Below are positions 8,642 to 16,717 of a stretch of DNA of 64,000 nt, one piece after another. Source of the stretch: a virus. The notes under the pieces were generated by a model that saw only the letters and a list, made by a program, of their open reading frames with translations, was not told the origin of the DNA and did no database searches. The number at the start of each line of letters is the position of its first letter. The first letter of the stretch is position 1. The DNA is taken from IMG/VR virus record IMGVR_UViG_3300050821_003843, positions 1-64,000 of that record; one strand, written 5' to 3'. The translations under genes were made by a program, and so were the position numbers.

Positions 8642-9840
8642 ATTGTGACTGTCAGCACACAACCTCACCCGAGACTGGGTTGATCGTCCGAGAAAAGATC
8701 TGCGAACGTCACAGACCATTTCGCACGTTGCCAGAAGAAATAGATAGTAGTTACTATCGACGATTGGGAACGCTAAGTGATGCCAACGAAATCAACCAGA
8801 CAAATCATGTACAGGAGCTACTGAGTCAGATTGTTGATTTTGATTTACCCAATGGAAAAAGACTACTGGAAATTGGTTGTGGTGTCAGTCCCTACGTGAG
8901 TCACTTGATTCAACTCGGGTTCGAATATACGGGGTTAGATGCTTCGAAGTGGGTGTGTAATTATCTCAATAAGAAGTTCAATGTCGAGGCGATTGCCGGT
9001 AGATTTGAAGATGTTGAATTCGAGTCACGTCAATTTGATTTGATACTGGCTGCGCACGTGTTGGAACATATTGTTGATCCAATCAGTGCTCTCGAAAAGA
9101 TGAAACGTCATTTGTCACCAACAGGACGAATCATACTGCTTGTGCCAGAAGGCACAGACCTGATTAACCCCGATCACGACTGCTTCTTCACAGTGGAAAC
9201 ATTGAGTAACTGCATTCATCAGGTAGGATTGTGTATTCAACTCATTACTACAGTTCAAATCGTGGAACATGAACGCTTTATTTATGCCGTTGTCAGTCCT
9301 ATTGAGTTCCCTCGATTTGCGCCGGGTGTTTCGGGAGCAATCTATACCACCTTATCAGAAGAGGGGATGCTCACTTACTTGCTACCCAAAAATGGGACGA
9401 TGTTGGAAATTGGTTCGGCTAACGGGGGTACTGCGCATCAAGTTGCAATTGCCCGACCCGAAGCGTCAATTGTGTGTATTGATGCCTTTTGTGATCCCAT
9501 AGCGACGTATGAGTACTGGCAACGGAACCAACGTGAGAACATGGTTCTTTTCAAAGGGTACTTTACCGACTACTTGAAGCATGACAGTAGCGCCAGTTTT
9601 GATGTTGTCTTCATCGATGGGGACCATCATTACGAAAGTTGTTTAATGGACATTTATGCGTCTGTTGAGTTACTTAAAGAGGGTGGATTCATTGCAGTCC
9701 ATGACTATGGTGATCCTAACCATCGTGACGTAACTAATGCGGTTCATGCCTTCTGTATCAAAACCCGCTGGCAGTTCTACACTGTTACAGGCTCACTTGC
9801 GGTATTAAGGAATCGTGACCATGCCACACCAAACAGCTAG
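8638..9840 (+). CDS. Tandem class I SAM methyltransferase protein
   Basis: A 400-residue protein with two Rossmann methyltransferase domains. Domain 1 (about 60-210) has motif I LLEIGCGVSPYVSHL, FEYTGLDAS and the post-motif AAHVLEHIVDP. Domain 2 (about 225-395) has LEIGSANGGTAHQVA, IVCIDAFCDP and VVFIDGDHHYESC with LLKEGGFIAVHDY, a Methyltransf_24-like pattern common in sugar and surface-glycan clusters. A small Cys/His start (CDCQHT...ICERH) may bind zinc. Located between the radical SAM and glycosyltransferase genes; likely O-methylates a sugar. One of the two domains could be structural only. Confidence 0.8.
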   Translation: MNCDCQHTTSPETGLIVREKICERHRPFRTLPEEIDSSYYRRLGTLSDANEINQTNHVQELLSQIVDFDLPNGKRLLEIGCGVSPYVSHLIQLGFEYTGLDASKWVCNYLNKKFNVEAIAGRFEDVEFESRQFDLILAAHVLEHIVDPISALEKMKRHLSPTGRIILLVPEGTDLINPDHDCFFTVETLSNCIHQVGLCIQLITTVQIVEHERFIYAVVSPIEFPRFAPGVSGAIYTTLSEEGMLTYLLPKNGTMLEIGSANGGTAHQVAIARPEASIVCIDAFCDPIATYEYWQRNQRENMVLFKGYFTDYLKHDSSASFDVVFIDGDHHYESCLMDIYASVELLKEGGFIAVHDYGDPNHRDVTNAVHAFCIKTRWQFYTVTGSLAVLRNRDHATPNS

Positions 9841-10633
9841 AGGAATTGTAGTTTGTGTTGGGTTTGATGATCTATTAGCAATCACACTACCAAGGAACAT
9901 GAGATTTCTATCTGAATGTGTTGTTGTGACCTCACCCGATGACATTAGAACTCAAGAGCTGGTAAAGAAAATACCAGATTGTCGATTACACATCACCGAT
10001 TCCTTCTATGCTAATGGAGCCAAGTTTAACAAGGGACTTGGAATGGAAGAAGGTTTTGATGTGTTAGGTCGTGATGGTTGGATTCAGATATGGGACGCTG
10101 ACATACTGTTCCCAGAGCATTTCAAACTACCCGACTTGAGTGTGGGTATGCTCTACGGGGCGCAACGGTTGGTACTCAATGACCCCAAACAATGGAAGCC
10201 AGAATTTAACTGGCTGAGTCTGAAACCCGCCAACGATGCGGAACGGGTGTCAGGTTACTTCCAGTTATTCAACGCCAGCGATTGGCACATCCTTCAAAAG
10301 CCGTGGTATGACGTATGCTTTACCCATGCTGGAGGTTGTGATGGTTATTTCGATTCACGCTGGCCACGTAACCGTACACAACGTCTGCCATTCAATGTAC
10401 TCCATTTGGGGCCAGTTGATGCGAATTGGTTCGGCAGAACACAAGCCAGAGTAGACGGACAGCCAATTGGAGGTAATCCAATGACATCACGTTTACTTAA
10501 TCAGCAGTATCGCGCTTATAAAGGTTGGAATACCTTACATCCACCAGTGAAGGAATTTCAAGAGGTGGTGGAAGTACCGGGTTATCAACCAAGTGGGTTT
10601 ATCCCACGTGCCTCGATCAGGAAAACACACTAA
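9821..10633 (+). CDS. GT-A type glycosyltransferase-like protein 1
   Basis: A 270-residue protein. The N-terminal half reads as a GT-A nucleotide-sugar fold: GIVVCVGFDDLLAITLPRNM, VVVTSPDD, then WIQIWDADILFP with the DAD metal-binding motif near residue 91. It shares this order with the proteins at 10633-11277 and 26147-26923, making a three-member family. It starts inside the 3' end of the methyltransferase gene and ends on the next gene's start codon, so the set is one operon. Acceptor and sugar unknown. Confidence 0.7.
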   Translation: MPHQTARGIVVCVGFDDLLAITLPRNMRFLSECVVVTSPDDIRTQELVKKIPDCRLHITDSFYANGAKFNKGLGMEEGFDVLGRDGWIQIWDADILFPEHFKLPDLSVGMLYGAQRLVLNDPKQWKPEFNWLSLKPANDAERVSGYFQLFNASDWHILQKPWYDVCFTHAGGCDGYFDSRWPRNRTQRLPFNVLHLGPVDANWFGRTQARVDGQPIGGNPMTSRLLNQQYRAYKGWNTLHPPVKEFQEVVEVPGYQPSGFIPRASIRKTH

Positions 10634-11277
10634 TGGATGCTATTTTGGTGTCAGTGGATTATGGTGATTATCTAAGTATCTGCTTACCGTACAATCGTCG
10701 TCACTTTAACCGGGTCATGATCGTCACTACACCAGACGACGCGATAACTCAACAACTCGCCAAACAACACGATTGTCAACTCTATATTACCAAGTGCTTC
10801 TACGAAGATGGTGGACTTTTCAATAAGTATCGAGCATTGGAGGCAGGACTTGACGCATTCATGCCACAAGACTGGTTAGCAATTATGGACTCAGATGTGT
10901 TATGGCCAAAAGCGATTGACAACACTCAGTATCAGATCGGTAAACTCTACTCACCATTACGTAGGATGTGTAACAACACCAATCACGTATCACCAGAATC
11001 AGAATGGTCGAACTACCCTTATCATTCACTTCACAACAGCCCCACATGGAAAGATCATTGTAGTGGCTACACACAAATTCTACACGTGGGTGATATAGTG
11101 TTGAGATCAAAACCGTGGCATCGACTCGACCTACCCACGGCGCAAGGCGGTGATACCCACTTCCAAGACAAGTGGAAAGTAGAGAATCGAATTCGCCCCA
11201 ACTGGGAATGTCTACACCTTGGACCACCACGTCAGAACTGGTCAGGTCGAGTATCACCGCCCGTCAAGTTTGATTAG
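10633..11277 (+). CDS. GT-A type glycosyltransferase-like protein 2
   Basis: A 214-residue protein starting at an ATG whose A is the last base of the preceding TAA. DYGDYLSICLPYNRRHFNRV, MIVTTPDD and WLAIMDSDVLWP (DSD motif) align with the protein upstream, so this is a tandem duplicate. The conserved C-terminal RPNWECLHLGP matches LPFNVLHLGP in its neighbour. It closes the decoration operon and is followed by a terminator-like hairpin. Substrate unknown. Confidence 0.7.
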   Translation: MDAILVSVDYGDYLSICLPYNRRHFNRVMIVTTPDDAITQQLAKQHDCQLYITKCFYEDGGLFNKYRALEAGLDAFMPQDWLAIMDSDVLWPKAIDNTQYQIGKLYSPLRRMCNNTNHVSPESEWSNYPYHSLHNSPTWKDHCSGYTQILHVGDIVLRSKPWHRLDLPTAQGGDTHFQDKWKVENRIRPNWECLHLGPPRQNWSGRVSPPVKFD

Positions 11278-11288
11278 TACCAACGAAA

Positions 11289-11319
11289 AACCCCTACCAG
11301 TTTTCAGGCTGGAGGGGTT
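11289..11319. terminator. Terminator between convergent operons
   Basis: AACCCCTACCAG pairs with CTGGAGGGGTT around an 8-base loop, with one bulged A. Read on the reverse strand it is followed by GTTTTTCG, on the forward strand by ATTGTGTGTTTT, so it may serve both operons; the reverse reading is the better intrinsic terminator. Confidence 0.75.
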
Positions 11320-11414
11320 ATTGTGTGTTTTGGTGGTTTTTACGCCATTTCGAACAAAATACAGGGTTTCGTACCAGTTTTAACAACTTGGCGGCAAAAC
11401 GCATTTAATCGCGT

Positions 11415-11684
11415 TTACGGTCGAGCGTACCAAGGTGTGTACTTCTGTTCAGTTTTCTTGCAATGTTTCATAGTTCGACCGTTCGTACCGTCTTCTGCGG
11501 TTTCATGCTCGCAATCGTCACACAACGGAGCGCCACAGACTAGACCCATTGTTTCATTACATCCATGTGTTGCAGGCTTGCCACATGAGTCACACTTAAG
11601 ATCAGCGTGTTCCAAACAAGTTATCTCGTCTGGGACATCACACTTTCCAATCCATGCTCGAATATATTGACACATACCGATCAA
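11415..11684 (-). CDS. Small zinc-finger protein
   Basis: An 89-residue protein with a B-box-like Cys/His pattern: CDSCGKPATHGC, then LVCGAPLCDDCEH and KHC. The spacing fits one or two zinc sites. Last gene of the reverse block, next to the terminator. Similar short Cys-rich proteins are common among phage accessory genes, acting through protein contacts; no specific function can be assigned. Confidence 0.65.
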   Translation of the reverse strand: MIGMCQYIRAWIGKCDVPDEITCLEHADLKCDSCGKPATHGCNETMGLVCGAPLCDDCEHETAEDGTNGRTMKHCKKTEQKYTPWYARP

Positions 11685-11688
11685 CTTT

Positions 11689-11991
11689 CTACTTCTGGTT
11701 GCGGGTGGGCAGGTACTTTGACCCTGTTTTCGGTCGTCGTGGTAAGGCTGGCTTGATTGCCTCGATCACTTCGACTTCATCGGGTGTGGGTTCGTCGACT
11801 GGTTGTACGGTCAACGCTTGGAACTGGGTGAGTCGATCAGCGAACACCTTTTGAGCGCCATTGATAAATCCATCACAGTAGGCTTCAGCAGCAGCAACCC
11901 CGTCTTGCTCGCCGTTCGATTGCACCTGATTCAATTCAGGCTTGGCGAGTCGTTTCGAGAAAATTCCAACAGCAAATCCAAATACGTTCAT
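11689..11991 (-). CDS. Small protein, unknown function
   Basis: 100 residues. I start at MNVFGFAVGIFSK because AAGGAACA lies 5 bases upstream, the standard site in this block; an upstream in-frame ATG lacks one. The N-terminus is hydrophobic but short. The middle (GVAAAEAYCDGFINGAQKVF) looks like an amphipathic helix, and the tail is Pro-rich and basic. No family recognised. Confidence 0.55.
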   Translation of the reverse strand: MNVFGFAVGIFSKRLAKPELNQVQSNGEQDGVAAAEAYCDGFINGAQKVFADRLTQFQALTVQPVDEPTPDEVEVIEAIKPALPRRPKTGSKYLPTRNQK

Positions 11992-12074
11992 TCTATGTTC
12001 CTTCGAAAATTGACCTAACGCGAAGTTGCGTCCTACTCGCCAGTCCGTAGGCAACTGGCGGTAAGGAAGAAACT

Positions 12075-12266
12075 TCATTCTTTACTAGGTGAGCGAAAAT
12101 CAAGTTCACCACCATTGGGACATTCCACCCTTGCCATAGTGGCTCCAGCCGCAACAGCGGCCTTAGCAGCCGCAACGGCGTGTGACTTGTATGTGTACTT
12201 ACGCGGAAAGAATCCACTTTTGTAGAGTTTGGGAGGGTTATTGACTTGTACAGTGTACGTTTTCAT
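12075..12266 (-). CDS. Small basic protein, unknown function
   Basis: 63 residues with AAGGAACA before the ATG. The core is an Ala-rich helix (SHAVAAAKAAVAAGATMARV) after a short beta start MKTYTVQV. The first residues resemble those of the small reverse-strand protein at 35597-35785 (MKTYKIQLN). No family recognised. Confidence 0.5.
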   Translation of the reverse strand: MKTYTVQVNNPPKLYKSGFFPRKYTYKSHAVAAAKAAVAAGATMARVECPNGGELDFRSPSKE

Positions 12267-12282
12267 TTCATTGTTCCTTAGT

Positions 12283-12360
12283 TTAGTGATTGAAGCAGGA
12301 TTTGAACTTGGCAGTCAGGTGATCGAGTTCACGTTGGAGGAGTGTGAGGAGTAGTGTCAT
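12283..12360 (-). CDS. Very small ORF, 25 codons
   Basis: MTLLLTLLQRELDHLTAKFK plus five residues, with AGGGGATGA 5 bases before the ATG. It fills the gap between two small genes with no leftover space, which favours it. It looks like one amphipathic helix. Too short to be certain. Confidence 0.35.
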   Translation of the reverse strand: MTLLLTLLQRELDHLTAKFKSCFNH

Positions 12361-12371
12361 AACGTCATCCC

Positions 12372-12572
12372 CTACTTAATGAATTCGTCAACCAGATTTG
12401 CAATTTGATCGTTATCGCTAACACCGGCCAGCAGCAATTTACCAATGAGGAGTTTCACGGACTGTGTTTTCAATGCTGCACGAAACCGTTTTTCTTCAAC
12501 CTTGTTAGCGGCAGTTTTCTTGTAAACTCTTGGCGGCATGTTGGGGGAACCGAGTTCGATTGGATTGTTCAT
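12372..12572 (-). CDS. Small protein, unknown function
   Basis: 66 residues. Start chosen at MNNPIELGSPN because GAAGGAACAGACAA precedes it; an upstream ATG has no site. Basic N-terminal half (YKKTAANKVEEKRFRAALK) and an acidic C-terminal helix. A sigma70-like promoter lies about 45 bases upstream, so it is first in its transcript. Confidence 0.5.
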   Translation of the reverse strand: MNNPIELGSPNMPPRVYKKTAANKVEEKRFRAALKTQSVKLLIGKLLLAGVSDNDQIANLVDEFIK

Positions 12573-12613
12573 TTGTCTGTTCCTTCGTTTGAGTGATTGA
12601 CCTGACACATGAG

Positions 12614-12643
12614 ATTATACGCTCACTGGCCAATAAAGATCAA
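12614..12643 (-). promoter_or_regulatory. Sigma70-like promoter, reverse strand
   Basis: On the reverse strand TTGATC (12638-12643) and a perfect TATAAT (12614-12619) are 18 bases apart. After the -10 box comes CTCATGTGTCAGGTCAA, nearly identical to the leader after the promoter at 13316-13343. The leader is therefore duplicated together with the promoter. Confidence 0.7.
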
Positions 12644-12660
12644 GTAATTCCGTGAAGTTT

Positions 12661-12888
12661 TCAACTTTTCTTCAAAGTTTTCTTAACTTGTTTAATTCCA
12701 CGGGGTTTGCCACGTTGAATCGGCTGGTAGTTTGCCTCAAAATGACGTAGGGCAGCTTCGGTGATGTCGTAATAACGTTTGCCCTGTACGACTTGATACG
12801 TGGCTTGCAACGTACCGCAGTCGATCAAGGCTCGCACACTACCGACTGAGCGATACCCTAGTCGTTTGGCAACTTGTGATGGAGTCAT
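12661..12888 (-). CDS. HTH DNA-binding protein, paralogue A
   Basis: 75 residues. SQVAKRLGYRSVGSVRALID is an excisionase/MerR-like helix-turn-helix, followed by a beta wing and a basic tail IQRGKPRGIKQVKKTLKKS. It is about half identical to the protein at 13373-13615. The start ATG overlaps the stop of the upstream gene (ATGA). A likely transcription regulator of the phage; candidate ligand for the palindromes in this block, though that is speculative. Confidence 0.7.
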   Translation of the reverse strand: MTPSQVAKRLGYRSVGSVRALIDCGTLQATYQVVQGKRYYDITEAALRHFEANYQPIQRGKPRGIKQVKKTLKKS

Positions 12889-13274
12889 TTTCGTTTCAAT
12901 CCTTCAAAATCATTGCCATCGAACCATTCACACATAATCGACCGAACAAGGTTGGTTTCATCATCAGTAAAGCCAGCAGCCTTACAGACAATCACGTCGT
13001 CTTCATTACACGGTAAGGCGAGTGTGCGCCAAGCTTCTTGCACCTGCATATTTTGCTCGGTGAATTCTTCAGCCGACAACTTTGCACCAATTTCAGCAAT
13101 CGTCTTTTCACCGAGTTGGACAAGTAGCTTTTCACACTGTTCAAAACGAGCAACCCACTTGACTGGTACGGTCGCAGACACTTTAGGACTACCAGTGATC
13201 CCGTTCGGATAAGGTTGGTCACTATAGATTTCTTGAAACATTCGCAAGATGTTTGGAAAGGCTAAGAGTTTCAT
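12885..13274 (-). CDS. Protein of unknown function
   Basis: 129 residues starting at MKLLAFPNILRMFQEIY, selected because AAAGGAACAAACG precedes it. Mostly helical and acidic (EQNMQVQEAW, DDETNLVRSIMCEWFDGND). First gene after the promoter at 13316-13343 and coupled to an HTH gene. No known family; a small host-takeover protein is plausible. Confidence 0.55.
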   Translation of the reverse strand: MKLLAFPNILRMFQEIYSDQPYPNGITGSPKVSATVPVKWVARFEQCEKLLVQLGEKTIAEIGAKLSAEEFTEQNMQVQEAWRTLALPCNEDDVIVCKAAGFTDDETNLVRSIMCEWFDGNDFEGLKRK

Positions 13275-13315
13275 CGTTTGTTCCTTTGGTTGAGTTGCGT
13301 TGACTGACACACGAG

Positions 13316-13343
13316 ATTATACACTGTAACGGCGTTAAAGCAA
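13316..13343 (-). promoter_or_regulatory. Sigma70-like promoter with palindromic spacer
   Basis: Reverse strand: TTGCTT (13338-13343), 16-base spacer, TATAAT (13316-13321). The spacer contains the palindrome TAACGCCGTTA (13327-13337). The same palindrome is in the same place in the promoter at 14088-14115, which points to an operator bound by a repressor or activator. Confidence 0.78.
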
Positions 13344-13372
13344 CTGTGGATCACAGAATTCCGAAATAATTT

Positions 13373-13615
13373 TCAAGATTTCTTCAAATTACTCCTTTTC
13401 ATGGGTTTTCCGCGCGGTCGTCCCCGTTGGATTGGGTGGTAACTGGCGACGAATTCGGCGAGTTGTGATTCACTGACTGTGTATTCCTTGCGACCTGATG
13501 GCAATTCATGACACGTTGCAGGCATCACTCCAGCAACGATCATGGTGCGGACAAATCGTGAGGAGCGATAACCCAAACGTTTAGCAACTTGAGCGGGGGT
13601 GAGTTCAGGTGTCAT
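13373..13615 (-). CDS. HTH DNA-binding protein, paralogue B, with AT-hook-like tail
   Basis: 80 residues. The helix-turn-helix PAQVAKRLGYRSSRFVRTMI matches its paralogue at 12661-12888. The tail contains IQRGRPRGKP; RGRP is the core of an AT-hook, which grips the minor groove of AT-rich DNA. The start lacks a strong Shine-Dalgarno. Probably a regulator expressed together with the gene upstream. Confidence 0.68.
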   Translation of the reverse strand: MTPELTPAQVAKRLGYRSSRFVRTMIVAGVMPATCHELPSGRKEYTVSESQLAEFVASYHPIQRGRPRGKPMKRSNLKKS

Positions 13616-13663
13616 TATGGAGTTCTTTACTTAAAAATGGACCAATTATTCCGTGTCTTTATA

Positions 13664-14035
13664 TCACTTCCACTCGGTCCAGCAGTTCAAATCGTAGTCG
13701 TAGTCCCGTGTCAGTTTCGCCAAACGACAGAATTTGCTGACGAATGTTCCGTCCGCATCACTGTAACTAACATTGCACAAAAGATGTTCGAACGGGAAAT
13801 CGTAGTTGCTGAAGTCGATCCTGATCCATCCGGTTGACCCATCGAACTGATTGCAAACAGCGTCACGGATTTGGTCTTCGAACGGATGGCCAAACACTTC
13901 TTCGATTTTGCCACAAGGGATATATTCCACTAAATCTGTCGGATTCAGATTTCCGAGTTCGTGGCGAACAGCTTTGAGTTGTGATTCCAGTCGAGCCACT
14001 TTCAATTCCAAATCGCGTTTCGTTGACTTGACCAT
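13664..14035 (-). CDS. Protein of unknown function, coiled-coil start
   Basis: 123 residues. The start MVKSTKRDLELKV is chosen over an upstream ATG because AAGGGGAAATC precedes it. Residues 5-35 form a heptad-like coiled coil (LELKVARLESQLKAVRHELG). The rest is Asp- and aromatic-rich (WIRIDFSNYDFPFEHLLCNV). First gene behind the promoter at 14088-14115. Confidence 0.55.
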   Translation of the reverse strand: MVKSTKRDLELKVARLESQLKAVRHELGNLNPTDLVEYIPCGKIEEVFGHPFEDQIRDAVCNQFDGSTGWIRIDFSNYDFPFEHLLCNVSYSDADGTFVSKFCRLAKLTRDYDYDLNCWTEWK

Positions 14036-14087
14036 GATTTCCCCTTCAATTTGATTGCAAAGTATGTTTAACCCACCCGACAACAAC

Positions 14088-14115
14088 ACTATACACCCTA
14101 ACGGCGTTAAAACAA
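14088..14115 (-). promoter_or_regulatory. Second promoter with TAACGCCGTTA operator
   Basis: Reverse strand: TTGTTT (14110-14115), 16-base spacer, TATAGT (14088-14093). TAACGCCGTTA occupies 14099-14109, directly downstream of the -35 hexamer exactly as at 13316-13343. The promoter lies just after a terminator, so it starts a new transcript. Confidence 0.75.
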
Positions 14116-14158
14116 GTCTGGCTTAAAAGAAAATGACAAGTTTTTTCAAAATAAAAGA

Positions 14159-14193
14159 AAACCCCGCTCCAACGTCATGTCAGAACAGGGTTT
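14159..14193 (-). terminator. Intrinsic terminator of the 14220-16532 operon
   Basis: AAACCC and GGGTTT close an imperfect hairpin; on the reverse strand it is followed by TTCTTTTATTTT. It sits 26 bases past the stop of the DGQHR-like gene. Confidence 0.68.
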
Positions 14194-14219
14194 AGGAAAA
14201 GTGAAAAAGTTTTGGAATT

Positions 14220-15743
14220 TTATGTTGGTTGGATCAATCTTAACTTGGCTACGGGTACAACCTGAATTTTCCCCGCACCGGCAAATCCATTGTCGACGGT
14301 CACTTTGGCGTTTTTACCGGCAAGGTCTTCAAGTGTGGCCGACCAACTGGCTTCAATTGGGTTTTCCACAATCCACACATGGTCCCCGGTCTTGATCGGT
14401 CGATGCAACTTGTCGCCACGAACTTTTTTCTGTAGTTGCTTTTGTTCGGGTGTGTCGTCAACAATTTCCTCTGTTTCTGTTGCTTCTGGGTCAGTCTTCT
14501 TCGGTGAGCCCTTGTCGATGGCAGAAATCAATGGCGTTTGTGACATGTCGAATGACTTCGTCCCTTCATCATCCATCGTGTAATCAGGCATGATCTTTTC
14601 GGAACTCAATGACTTACCGGCACTAAACAGGTTCCATGATTTGACGATGACCGCCAATCGCTCTGGGCCACTGATCGAGTTAGTGTCCTTGGCAATTTCC
14701 GAATAGGCTTCTTTAATTGGGAACATCGACTTTGCGCCGTTACCAATCGCCTCCCAGAACTTTTCCGCTAGATCTTTATGCCCCCACTTCAACATTCCAT
14801 CGTTGGGGGTGTCACAAGCATTGTACTTCTCTCCTGTATCACCTGACGAACCCATGAGAAACATCAAGGCAGCGGCTTTACCCAGCGGCAACACACTACT
14901 GATCGACCCTTCACTTTCGGCTTCATAGATAAACCTCACACACTCCAACAGTTTGGCATGACGATGGAGGAACTCGATTTGTTCCGAGTGAGTTCGGTTC
15001 GGCGCAAAAGCATCTGCAAACGCTGCTGTACGATGACCTAGCATTCGGATGGCATGTTCCGCGACTTTGGCAACCTTGACACGTTCGGTGGCGACGAGTC
15101 CATCAAAGTATTGATGATCGCGAAAGATCACATCGGCTAATGACCGGGGTTCTCCTGTATTGATGGTGTCGACGACTTTGGATGATTCACTGATCCCCGT
15201 GACCACTAAGCATTCAATTGCCGGTTCCTGATCTTTCCATTCTGGCCAGTTACCGGCATTCTCTTTCCATTCCTGCCATGCGAGTACCAACCCTACCAGA
15301 CGGTGCTGACAATCGAGACACAACCCGGTACGACCGATGATCATCGTTTCGCCGTTGGGACCGTTACCCAACCCACCATTCCAACGATTATTGAGTACCT
15401 CTGATTCCCATGTGCGAGCTAATGCAGCCCGAAATGGCCGATTCGTAATGTTATTGAGTAACCGAATCTTGGTTCCATAGTTGTCCTTCAAATCGAAATC
15501 GAGGGGCGCATTATCATCATCGGCGACTTCCGTCCAACCAAGTAGGAGTTTCGCTTTTTCTGCGATAAGTAATCCCAGTGGACCACCAAGCTCATAAAGC
15601 ATGATCCCGATCTTCTCATAAATCGTCTTGCGACCGTTACCATGATCGACTTCTGGCTTTGCTCCAGCCTTTTTCACTGCTGCTTTTTTGACCGGAGCCT
15701 TTGTGACAACTTCTTTTTTCGGTGCAACTTTCTTAACACTCAT
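14220..15743 (-). CDS. ParB/DGQHR-like domain protein with Lys-Ala-Pro tail
   Basis: 507 residues. The first ~30 are a histone H1-like basic tail (KKEVVTKAPVKKAAVKKAG). Around residues 135-150 IGRTGLCLDCQHRLVGL resembles the DGQHR/ParB-like nuclease motif, with Cys in the place of Gly. EWKDQEPAIECLVVTGI, then VVDTINTGEPRSLADVI, fit the same family. The C-terminal ~60 residues look like a small beta-barrel (GDHVWIVENPIEASWSATLE). Preceded by AGGAACAAGATT. It may bind DNA or nucleotides; phage homologues have no settled function. Confidence 0.6.
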   Translation of the reverse strand: MSVKKVAPKKEVVTKAPVKKAAVKKAGAKPEVDHGNGRKTIYEKIGIMLYELGGPLGLLIAEKAKLLLGWTEVADDDNAPLDFDLKDNYGTKIRLLNNITNRPFRAALARTWESEVLNNRWNGGLGNGPNGETMIIGRTGLCLDCQHRLVGLVLAWQEWKENAGNWPEWKDQEPAIECLVVTGISESSKVVDTINTGEPRSLADVIFRDHQYFDGLVATERVKVAKVAEHAIRMLGHRTAAFADAFAPNRTHSEQIEFLHRHAKLLECVRFIYEAESEGSISSVLPLGKAAALMFLMGSSGDTGEKYNACDTPNDGMLKWGHKDLAEKFWEAIGNGAKSMFPIKEAYSEIAKDTNSISGPERLAVIVKSWNLFSAGKSLSSEKIMPDYTMDDEGTKSFDMSQTPLISAIDKGSPKKTDPEATETEEIVDDTPEQKQLQKKVRGDKLHRPIKTGDHVWIVENPIEASWSATLEDLAGKNAKVTVDNGFAGAGKIQVVPVAKLRLIQPT

Positions 15744-15753
15744 AATCTTGTTC

Positions 15754-15945
15754 CTATTGTAAAACGAATGAAACGGGTAAGGGGGTTACTTCGACAGGTT
15801 CTCGACTACGCAACTTTTTCTGTTTACGTTGCTTGGCTTCGCGCTCACTGGCACTTGCGCCTACGTCAACCCACGTAGGCCACCCTGACAACTCAGAGGC
15901 AGTAAAACTCGATTTCATCCATGACGGTACTCTAACGGTTCTCAT
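15754..15945 (-). CDS. Small protein, unknown function
   Basis: 63 residues, AAGGAAG before the ATG. Contains VPSWMKSSFTASELSGWPTW and a basic helix SEREAKQRKQKKLRSRE. It lies between two genes of the same reverse operon with 10-14 base gaps. No family recognised. Confidence 0.5.
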   Translation of the reverse strand: MRTVRVPSWMKSSFTASELSGWPTWVDVGASASEREAKQRKQKKLRSREPVEVTPLPVSFVLQ

Positions 15946-15959
15946 GTGTAACTTCCTTG

Positions 15960-16532
15960 TTATTGTTGTGGTTCTTCAAATTCTACTGACACGTTTTCCG
16001 CACCACTGGGTAGCTCTAAATCACGATAGATCTGTTCCCTCATCTCATCAATTGTTTGTAGTCGACGTTCTTTTTTCGACTTAGGCATGATCCGTCGTTC
16101 TTCGACAACTGGCCCCAATGGCTGGTAGAGGGTTTCACCTGCATTGTTCTTACCTACGATGCGAAATGACTGACCACTGACGGCAATTCGTGGGTCGAGT
16201 AGGCGCTTGACAGGTTGCTTTTTCGAATGGCTCTGTTGACGCTTGTGGTTTGCGTGTTCGCGTCGTTCGGCTTGACGTGATCGGCGTAATGCCTCACGTT
16301 TTTGTTCCTTCATTTCACGCAACTTTTCCTGTTCCTTCTCACGTGCGTTTTTCGTGGCGACGACTTCAGCAGCATAGAGTTCCGCTCGTGTGGGTACTGA
16401 TTGCAACTTACCTTGATCCCTTGAATCGACAAATTGACGATTCACTTCATCAACACCTGTCTGGTCCACTGATGGTTGCTCAACCTGTTCCTTCTTACCA
16501 CGACTCGACCGTGATCCTCGACGAAATCCCAT
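15960..16532 (-). CDS. Basic coiled-coil protein, unknown function
   Basis: 190 residues, AAAGGAT before the ATG. A long charged helix spans about residues 55-110 (EKEQEKLREMKEQKREALRR), followed by a small globular part (FRIVGKNNAGETLYQPLG). Very rich in Arg, Lys, Glu and Gln. First gene of the reverse operon that ends at the terminator at 14159. DNA- or RNA-binding is possible from charge only. Confidence 0.5.
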   Translation of the reverse strand: MGFRRGSRSSRGKKEQVEQPSVDQTGVDEVNRQFVDSRDQGKLQSVPTRAELYAAEVVATKNAREKEQEKLREMKEQKREALRRSRQAERREHANHKRQQSHSKKQPVKRLLDPRIAVSGQSFRIVGKNNAGETLYQPLGPVVEERRIMPKSKKERRLQTIDEMREQIYRDLELPSGAENVSVEFEEPQQ

Positions 16533-16717
16533 TGGACGATCCTTTCAAACGAGACTAGAAATGGGGGCAGCACAACACCACCCCCTGAACTGACTTGGCT
16601 TGATGTTCCCTCTAAACTGTGATGTGAAACCCGCGTAACCATTCGGCGGGGCGTGAACCATAACCGAAACCGTTTGGCGATGCAACCCCACTGCAAAAGT
16701 ATTTTTGCTGGCTGCAA

